The translations under genes were made by a program, and so were the position numbers. Of a stretch of 19,222 nucleotides of DNA, positions 14,925-19,222 are shown one piece after another. How positions within the stretch are numbered: position 1 is the stretch's first letter; each line of letters starts with the position of its first letter. The stretch lies in NCBI GenBank assembly GCA_937888775.1, contig CALAQT010000323.1, positions 1-19,222 on the forward strand, read 5' to 3'. The notes beneath the pieces are model-generated. The model was not told where the DNA came from and ran no database searches. It saw only the letters and a list, made by a program, of their open reading frames with translations. The stretch is from an uncultured Actinomycetes bacterium. Its GTDB lineage: Bacteria; Actinomycetota; Thermoleophilia; Solirubrobacterales; Solirubrobacteraceae.

Positions 14925-14930
14925 TAAGAT
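14925..14930 (+). promoter_or_regulatory. Possible -10 box (TAAGAT) of the znuA-like gene
   Basis: TAAGAT fits TANNNT and ends 6 bases before the GTG at 14937, so transcription would begin at the start codon. It directly follows the candidate operator. No -35 match was seen. Confidence 0.4.
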
Positions 14931-14936
14931 CACGAT

Positions 14937-15902
14937 GTGCCATCGCTCCTAGCCAGATGCGCGTCGAAGCCGCGCAACACCGGATTCGGACTTAGTGGAG
15001 CGCTTAGGCTGATCCGCGCGCTGATCGTGGGACTGGCGCTCGCCGGATGCGCCGGCGGTGTCAGCGCCGGGACGTCGGGATCCGATGGAGTCCGCGCGGT
15101 GGCGGCGGAGAACTTCTGGGGCAGCATCGCCGCTCAACTGGGCGGCACCAAGGCGAGCGTGCAGAGCATTATCGTCAACCCTGCCCAGGACCCACATTCC
15201 TATGAACCGACCGCCGCTGATGCTCGCACCCTGGCCACCGCCCAGTTGGCGATCGTCAACGGGATCGGCTATGACCCGTGGGCACCGAGGCTGCTGGCGG
15301 CCAATCCCGTCACCGGCCGCCTGGTGCTGACGGTCGGAAATCTGCTCGGCCTGACCGAGGGAGACAATCCGCATCGCTGGTATGACCCGAGCGACGTCGA
15401 GGCGGTGACCAACGCGATCGCCGCCGACCTGGAGAAGCTCGCCCCCAGGGACGCCGCGTACTACAAGCACCAGCGGAGCCTGTTTGAGACCAGAGGCCTC
15501 GCTCGCTACCACGCCCTGATAGCGGAGATCAGGTCGCGCTACGCGGGAGTCACGGTCGGCGCGTCGGAGAGCATCTTCGCCTTGCAAGCGCCGGCGCTCG
15601 GTCTGCGGCTGATCACACCGGCCAGCTTCCTGAAGGCGATCAGCGAGGGCACCGAGTTGACGGCGCAGGACATCGCCACCGCCGAGCAGCAGATCAGCGA
15701 TCACGCGATCAAGGTGTGGATCTACAACTCGCAGAACGTGACCCCTGAGATCCAGCGCCTGAACAGCCTGGTGCGCGTACAGCACATCCCGATCGCGACC
15801 GTGACCGAGACGCTGTCTCCCGCCACCGACAGCTTCCAGCACTGGCAGGTCGCTCAGCTGGAAGGGATCGAGCAGGCGCTCCACGAGGCAACCGGACGAT
15901 GA
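14937..15902 (+). CDS. Zinc/manganese-type ABC transporter substrate-binding lipoprotein (ZnuA-like)
   Basis: 321 aa, GTG start, no alternative start before the signal sequence. A 27-residue basic lead is followed by a hydrophobic stretch ending in the lipobox LAGC (Cys38), so the mature protein is lipid-anchored outside the membrane. It is a cluster-9 (TroA/ZnuA) binding protein. Likely metal ligands are the His in DPHSYEP, the His in DNPHRWYDP and an acidic residue in the GASES segment. It lacks the His-rich loop typical of proteobacterial ZnuA. It delivers metal to the two permeases and ATPase encoded next; its stop overlaps the ATPase start (ATGA). The candidate Zur operator just upstream supports zinc, while manganese remains possible. 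Confidence 0.87.
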   Translation: MPSLLARCASKPRNTGFGLSGALRLIRALIVGLALAGCAGGVSAGTSGSDGVRAVAAENFWGSIAAQLGGTKASVQSIIVNPAQDPHSYEPTAADARTLATAQLAIVNGIGYDPWAPRLLAANPVTGRLVLTVGNLLGLTEGDNPHRWYDPSDVEAVTNAIAADLEKLAPRDAAYYKHQRSLFETRGLARYHALIAEIRSRYAGVTVGASESIFALQAPALGLRLITPASFLKAISEGTELTAQDIATAEQQISDHAIKVWIYNSQNVTPEIQRLNSLVRVQHIPIATVTETLSPATDSFQHWQVAQLEGIEQALHEATGR

Positions 15903-16813
15903 GCGACATCCATGGCGCGGTCACCCGGACGGCGACCGCGCACACGAACGCGAACGCGACGCAGCAATCCGCTCGCGACGCCGAGCCCGCCGTGGCGCTC
16001 ATCGCCGCGAGCGTCGCACTGGGTGGGCGCCAGATATTCGCCGACGTGTCGCTCAACATCGGACGCGGCGAGTTCCTGGCCGTGCTCGGCCCGAATGGAG
16101 CCGGAAAGTCAACGCTGATGAAGGCGATCCTGGGACTCGTGCCGATCGCCTCAGGGACCTTGAGCGTGCTCGGGCGCCGCCCGCTCCAGGCACGGTCCGA
16201 GATCGGCTATCTCCCCCAACGGCGCAGCTTCGACCAGGGCACCCGCGTGCGCGGCGTGGACGTCGTTCGCCTCGGCCTCGACGGCGCGCGCTGGGGGGTG
16301 CCGGTACCCGTTTCGCGGCGCGCGCGCGAGCGACGGCGGGTGGAGCGCGCGCGCATTCAGGAGCTGATCGAATTCGTCGGCGCAGAGCGCTACGCGGATC
16401 GCTCGATCGGAGAGCTTTCAGGCGGAGAGCAGCAGCGACTGCTGATCGCCCAGGCGCTGGTCCGCCATCCGAAGCTGCTGATCCTCGACGAGCCGCTCGA
16501 CAGCCTTGATCTGCCCAACCAGGCCGCCGTGACCGCGCTCGTACGGCGGATCTGCACCGCCGAGGGGGTGGCGGTGCTGCTCGTCGCCCACGATGTGAAT
16601 CCGCTGCTCGGATACCTCGATCGCGTGATCTACCTGGCGCGTGGCCGGGCGCTGGCGGGCGACGTGCAGGACGTGATCACCTCCGAGAAGCTGAGCGCAC
16701 TCTACGGATCGCCGATCGAGGTGCTGCGTACACGCGACGGCCGCCTGGTCGTCGTCGGGCAGCCCGAGGCGCCCCACCATCACGGCGAGCGCCACGCGAA
16801 CCAAGCCGGATGA
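15899..16813 (+). CDS. ABC transporter ATPase, zinc-type (ZnuC-like)
   Basis: 304 aa. An Ala/Thr-rich, non-conserved lead (1-30) precedes a standard ATP-binding domain: Walker A GPNGAGKST (64-72), Q-loop YLPQR (Gln107), signature LSGGEQQR (173-180), Walker B LLILDEP (193-199) and switch His231 (VAHD). It powers metal uptake through the two permeases that follow. The C-terminus is His-rich (HHHGERH), a possible metal-sensing or binding tail. It overlaps the binding-protein gene and the first permease gene by 4 bp each, showing a tight operon. Start chosen at the ATGA overlap; a later start would remove only the lead. Confidence 0.92.
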   Translation: MSDIHGAVTRTATAHTNANATQQSARDAEPAVALIAASVALGGRQIFADVSLNIGRGEFLAVLGPNGAGKSTLMKAILGLVPIASGTLSVLGRRPLQARSEIGYLPQRRSFDQGTRVRGVDVVRLGLDGARWGVPVPVSRRARERRRVERARIQELIEFVGAERYADRSIGELSGGEQQRLLIAQALVRHPKLLILDEPLDSLDLPNQAAVTALVRRICTAEGVAVLLVAHDVNPLLGYLDRVIYLARGRALAGDVQDVITSEKLSALYGSPIEVLRTRDGRLVVVGQPEAPHHHGERHANQAG

Positions 16814-17670
16814 CCAACCCTTCCCTGTCGCTCGATCTCGTGGCCGACATGCGCCAGCTGCTGGTCTATCCGTTCATGGTCAACGCGCTCGAGGCCGGCA
16901 CGATCGTGGCGGTGCTGGCCGCGGTCGTGGGGTGGTACATGGTGCTGCGCCGGCAGAGCTTCGCCGGTCACACGCTTTCGGTGATGGCTTTCCCCGGCGC
17001 GACCGGGGCGGCGCTGGCGGGGCTGCCCACGTCGCTCGGGTACTACGTCGCGTGCACGCTCGCGGCGGTAGCGATGGGGCGCAGCGGCCGCTTCACCCAG
17101 CGCGGCTACGGGAGCGAGACGGCGGCGATCGGAACGGTCCAGTCGGTCGGGCTGGCCGCGGGGTTCCTGTTCCTGTCGCTCAACCAAGCGGTGCTCGCAG
17201 GCCCCGAGACGCTCCTATTCGGGACCTTCCTCGGGGTCACTCGCGGCCAGGTCCTGATCCTGCTGCTCGTCGCCGCCGCGACGCTGGGCGTGATCACGCT
17301 GCTCGCCCGGCCGCTGCTGTTCGCGACCGTGGACCGGGAGGTGGCCCGGGCCAGTGGCGTTCCGGTGGGGCTGCTCGACGCGGGCTTTCTGCTGATCCTC
17401 GCGCTGGCGATTGCCGCCACGAGCCAGATCACCGGCGCGCTCTTGGTCTTCGCACTGCTGGTCGCGCCGCCCGCGAGCGCGCAGCTGATCACCACGCGGC
17501 CGGGCCTCGGCCTGGCGCTGAGCGTCGGCTTCGGCCTGCTGATTGCCTGGCTTGGCCTCGGCGTTTCCTACTTCTCGATCTACCCACCCGGGTTCTTCCT
17601 GACCACTTTCGCGTTCGGTCTGTACGTGCTGCTGCGAACCGGACGGTGGGCGCTGCGGTGGCGGCGCTGA
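16810..17670 (+). CDS. ABC transporter permease 1, ZnuB family
   Basis: 286 aa with about eight membrane helices, in the cluster-9 metal permease family (ZnuB/MntB-like). Typical features are an early WYMVLRRQSFAGHTLSVMAFPGA segment (shown here in parts: VLRRQSFAGH and LSVMAFPGA), a central FGTFLGVTRGQ coupling region and the RASGVPVGLLDAGF segment that corresponds to GVPV in relatives. The ATG overlaps the ATPase stop (ATGA). Its own stop overlaps the start of the second permease (TGATG). The two permeases probably form a heterodimer channel. Confidence 0.9.
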   Translation: MTNPSLSLDLVADMRQLLVYPFMVNALEAGTIVAVLAAVVGWYMVLRRQSFAGHTLSVMAFPGATGAALAGLPTSLGYYVACTLAAVAMGRSGRFTQRGYGSETAAIGTVQSVGLAAGFLFLSLNQAVLAGPETLLFGTFLGVTRGQVLILLLVAAATLGVITLLARPLLFATVDREVARASGVPVGLLDAGFLLILALAIAATSQITGALLVFALLVAPPASAQLITTRPGLGLALSVGFGLLIAWLGLGVSYFSIYPPGFFLTTFAFGLYVLLRTGRWALRWRR

Positions 17671-18521
17671 TGTTCGCCCTGGAGTTCGTACGCAACGCGT
17701 ACCTGGCCGGCACGTTCATTGCGCTGGCGTGTGGGACGATCGGATGGTTCGTGGTCTTGCGCGGGCAGGTGTTCGCCGGTGACGCGCTCAGCCATGTTGC
17801 GTTCGTCGGGGCGATCGGAGCGGCGGTGCTGGGGCTCGACGAGCGCGTCGGCCTGTTCGCGCTGACGCTGCTCCTCGCCGGGGCCATGGCCGGACTGGGT
17901 CGGCGGGCGCAGGCGGATGACGTGGTGATTGGAACCGTGTTCGCCTGGATCCTCGGGTTGGGCGTCCTGCTGCTCACCGTCCTCGCCATGAGCTCCGCCG
18001 GCGCGAGCGGCATCACCGCTACCAACGCTCTGTTCGGTTCGATCTACTCGCTCACGCCGAGCGCTTCACTGCAGGACGCGGCGATAGCGCTGCTGGTCAC
18101 CGGGTTCGTGCTGGCGGTCTCACGACCACTGCTGCTGTCCACGCTCGACCCCGACCTGGCGACGATCCGGGGCGTACCCGTGCGTCTGCTCGGTGTGGCG
18201 TTCCTGGGCGCGCTGGCGATCATCACCGGCGAGAGCACGCAGGCGGTGGGAGCACTGCTGCTGCTCGGGCTGATCGCCGCCCCGGCCGGTGCCGCGCACG
18301 CGCTCACCGCCCGGCCGTACCTGGGTCTGCTGCTCTCCGGCCTGATCGCGGTCGGGGCGATGTGGGGCGGCCTGGCGCTCAGCTACGCGGTGTCCTCGCT
18401 GCCGCCCAGCAGCGCGATCATCGGGCTGGCGGCCGTCGGATACTTGACCGCCGCGGCGCTCAGTCGGCGTCGCCGAGATCAGCGACCCAGCGGTGAACGC
18501 CGCCAGCAGCAGATGTCCTGA
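17670..18521 (+). CDS. ABC transporter permease 2, ZnuB family
   Basis: 283 aa from the ATG at 17670 (MFALEFVRNAYLAG), which overlaps the stop of permease 1 as TGATG. The same frame stays open far upstream inside permease 1, but that part is arginine-rich and not membrane-like, so it is not coding. About eight helices; family segments are VVLRGQVFAGDALSHVAFVG (in parts: VLRGQVFAGDALSHVAF), the LFGSIYSLTP coupling region and TIRGVPVRLLGVAF. Its FAGDALSH segment is closer to standard ZnuB than the matching FAGHTLSV of permease 1, so the two subunits differ and both are probably needed. The polar C-terminus (RRRRDQRPSGERRQQQ) is likely cytoplasmic. Confidence 0.9.
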   Translation: MFALEFVRNAYLAGTFIALACGTIGWFVVLRGQVFAGDALSHVAFVGAIGAAVLGLDERVGLFALTLLLAGAMAGLGRRAQADDVVIGTVFAWILGLGVLLLTVLAMSSAGASGITATNALFGSIYSLTPSASLQDAAIALLVTGFVLAVSRPLLLSTLDPDLATIRGVPVRLLGVAFLGALAIITGESTQAVGALLLLGLIAAPAGAAHALTARPYLGLLLSGLIAVGAMWGGLALSYAVSSLPPSSAIIGLAAVGYLTAAALSRRRRDQRPSGERRQQQMS

Positions 18522-18876
18522 GGACCGGCGGGCATGCCCGAGCGGGAGTCACGGCCCGGACCGCCGCCGGCACCCCAGGATGCGGAGAGTCTTTGCTCCC
18601 GCTGGCGACGAGGCGCACTTTCGTCGCAATCGGCGGGCGTTCTGAGGCGATCTGGCCAGCGAGGAGGCAGGGGGATACCTCTAGCTCGCCGTCCGGTGCC
18701 TCCAGTTCCAGGACACCCACTCGACATGTCGACGAGGGTATGGAGTCAGGCATCGGCTCTTCGTAAAACACTCAGAGCCGACGTCTCACCAGGCCGTGAC
18801 AGAGGCGCAGCCCGTCGCCGCGCGAACACGCAAAGTACGCGGCAGTAGGTCGACGACCCCGCCGCCCGGCCGCGGC
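18522..18876. other. 355-bp stretch without a recognisable gene
   Basis: It lies between two converging genes. Open frames exist on both strands but their translations look like no family I know. Symmetric elements: GTCCT-G-AGGAC across the permease stop (18515-18525), the palindrome CGGGCATGCCCG (18529-18540), the palindrome TCGACATGTCGA (18721-18732), and a 7-bp stem CGGCTCT/AGAGCCG with a 13-base, A-rich loop (18754-18780). The last one is the best terminator-like stem here. Confidence 0.6.
18754..18780. terminator. Possible hairpin between converging genes
   Basis: Perfect 7-bp arms CGGCTCT (18754-18760) and AGAGCCG (18774-18780) enclose 13 bases that are AT-richer than their surroundings. 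Placed between converging transcripts, it could end either. No T tract. Confidence 0.3.
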
Positions 18877-19037
18877 GGGCTCAGGCCCGCAGCGCCTCGG
18901 TCGGGCTCAGGCCCGCAGCGCCTCGGTCGGGCTCAGGCCCGCAGCGCCTCGGTCGGGCTCAGGCCCGCAGCGCCTCGGTCGGGCTCAGGCCCGCAGCGCC
19001 TCGGTCGGGCTCAGGCCCGCAGCGCCTCGGTCGGGCT
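18877..19037. repeat. 26-bp tandem repeat, about 6.2 copies, from a gene's 3' end
   Basis: Six identical 26-bp units start at 18877, 18903, 18929, 18955, 18981 and 19007, followed by 5 more bases. Each begins GGGCTCAGGCCCGCAGCG on the plus strand. The unit next to the permease gene supplies its last codons (for TEALRA) and stop codon, so the array is an outward expansion of that end. Since 26 is not a multiple of three, the TGA in each unit falls in a different frame and all minus-strand frames are closed within three units. Each unit boundary can form the hairpin CGGGC-TCAG-GCCCG. There are no unique spacers, so it is not a CRISPR. Confidence 0.95.
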
Positions 19038-19222
19038 GAGGCGCGCGGCCTTGGTGGCCGGGTAGAGCCCGGCGAGCGCCCCGATCACGAATCCCGCGGC
19101 GGGAGCGGCGACCAGCGCGTAGACCGGGACGACCATCGGCTGATTCTGGGAGAGCGAGTAGAGCCAGGTCGCCAGCGCACCCAGGGCCAGACCGGCGATC
19201 CCGCCCAGCGCGGCCAGCAGCG
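19011..19222 (-). CDS. MacB/FtsX-type ABC transporter permease, C-terminal part
   Basis: Partial: the last 69 full codons plus stop are in the window, and the gene continues past the right edge. Two hydrophobic helices are visible (LLAALGGIAGLALGALA and VYALVAAPAAGFVIGALAG), followed by the hallmark ending LYPATKAARLSPTEALRA just before the TGA. In MacB, LolC/E and antibiotic-export permeases this signature closes the last helix of the FtsX domain. The protein is probably an export or lipoprotein-type transporter permease whose ATPase gene would lie further to the right; the substrate cannot be seen. Its stop codon lies inside the first unit of the 26-bp repeat. Confidence 0.9.
   Translation of the reverse strand, partial: LLAALGGIAGLALGALATWLYSLSQNQPMVVPVYALVAAPAAGFVIGALAGLYPATKAARLSPTEALRA

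Noticed and set aside
16932..17669. Upstream extension of the second permease frame into the first permease gene
   Set aside because: The extra 246 residues are basic and not membrane-like, while the TGATG overlap at 17670 gives a natural start and the normal family length.
18877..19037. CRISPR array
   Set aside because: The 26-bp units are directly joined with no unique spacers, no cas genes lie nearby, and the unit is derived from a gene end.
18796..19065. Repeat protein encoded across the 26-bp array on the plus strand
   Set aside because: The open frame exists only because the repeat lacks plus-strand stops. The sequence is explained by the permease gene end on the other strand.

Overview
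The window is about 19.2 kb of high-GC bacterial DNA with tightly packed genes, many joined by ATGA, GTGA or TGATG overlaps and mostly without Shine-Dalgarno sequences. The gene content and style suggest an actinobacterium, plausibly a Thermoleophilia/Solirubrobacterales-type lineage. That placement is inferred from protein style, not from a marker gene. The left edge looks like a contig end: bases 1-27 are Illumina adapter, not genome.

Layout. (1) 57-3320, plus strand: a CopC-CopD-YtkA-like copper protein, a previously unlisted 40-aa single-helix membrane protein, a membrane-anchored DsbA-like thioredoxin and a VKOR. This looks like an operon for extracytoplasmic copper handling and disulfide formation. 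(2) 3543-8867, plus: exopolyphosphatase (Ppx/GppA with an HD tail), SixA-like histidine phosphatase, polyphosphate kinase PPK1 and a PiT phosphate transporter, which form a polyphosphate/phosphate cluster. (3) 9027-10166, minus: a membrane-anchored HtrA-type serine protease with a PDZ domain. It is convergent with pit, and the gap holds two hairpins with the same loop. (4) 10167-10491: a gap holding a short remnant of a DUF559-like gene and a strong hairpin behind the next gene. (5) 10492-12450, minus: acetoacetyl-CoA synthetase. It is divergent from 12515-14362, plus: an unusual protein with a biotin carrier domain fused in front of a carboxyltransferase, with no biotin carboxylase gene nearby. 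(6) 14422-18521: a Fur-family regulator (probably Zur, minus) divergent from a zinc-type ABC uptake operon (binding lipoprotein, ATPase and two different permeases, plus). A 9-1-9 inverted repeat lies between them and both starts have TANNNT boxes placed for leaderless transcripts. (7) 18522-19222: about 355 bp with no recognisable gene, a six-copy 26-bp tandem repeat, and the 3' end of a MacB/FtsX-type permease gene (minus) running off the right edge. The repeat is an expansion of the last codons and stop codon of that permease gene.

How the parts work together. The polyphosphate cluster imports phosphate (PiT), stores it (PPK1) and releases it (Ppx). The Zur/Znu block is a self-contained zinc-responsive uptake system. 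The acetoacetyl-CoA synthetase and biotin-carrier/carboxyltransferase pair probably activates and carboxylates an acyl substrate, but needs a biotin carboxylase encoded elsewhere. No CRISPR array, rRNA, tRNA, prophage or insertion sequence was seen. The least ordinary items are the carrier-carboxyltransferase fusion, the 26-bp repeat grown from a gene's 3' end, and the candidate Zur operator between two apparently leaderless promoters.
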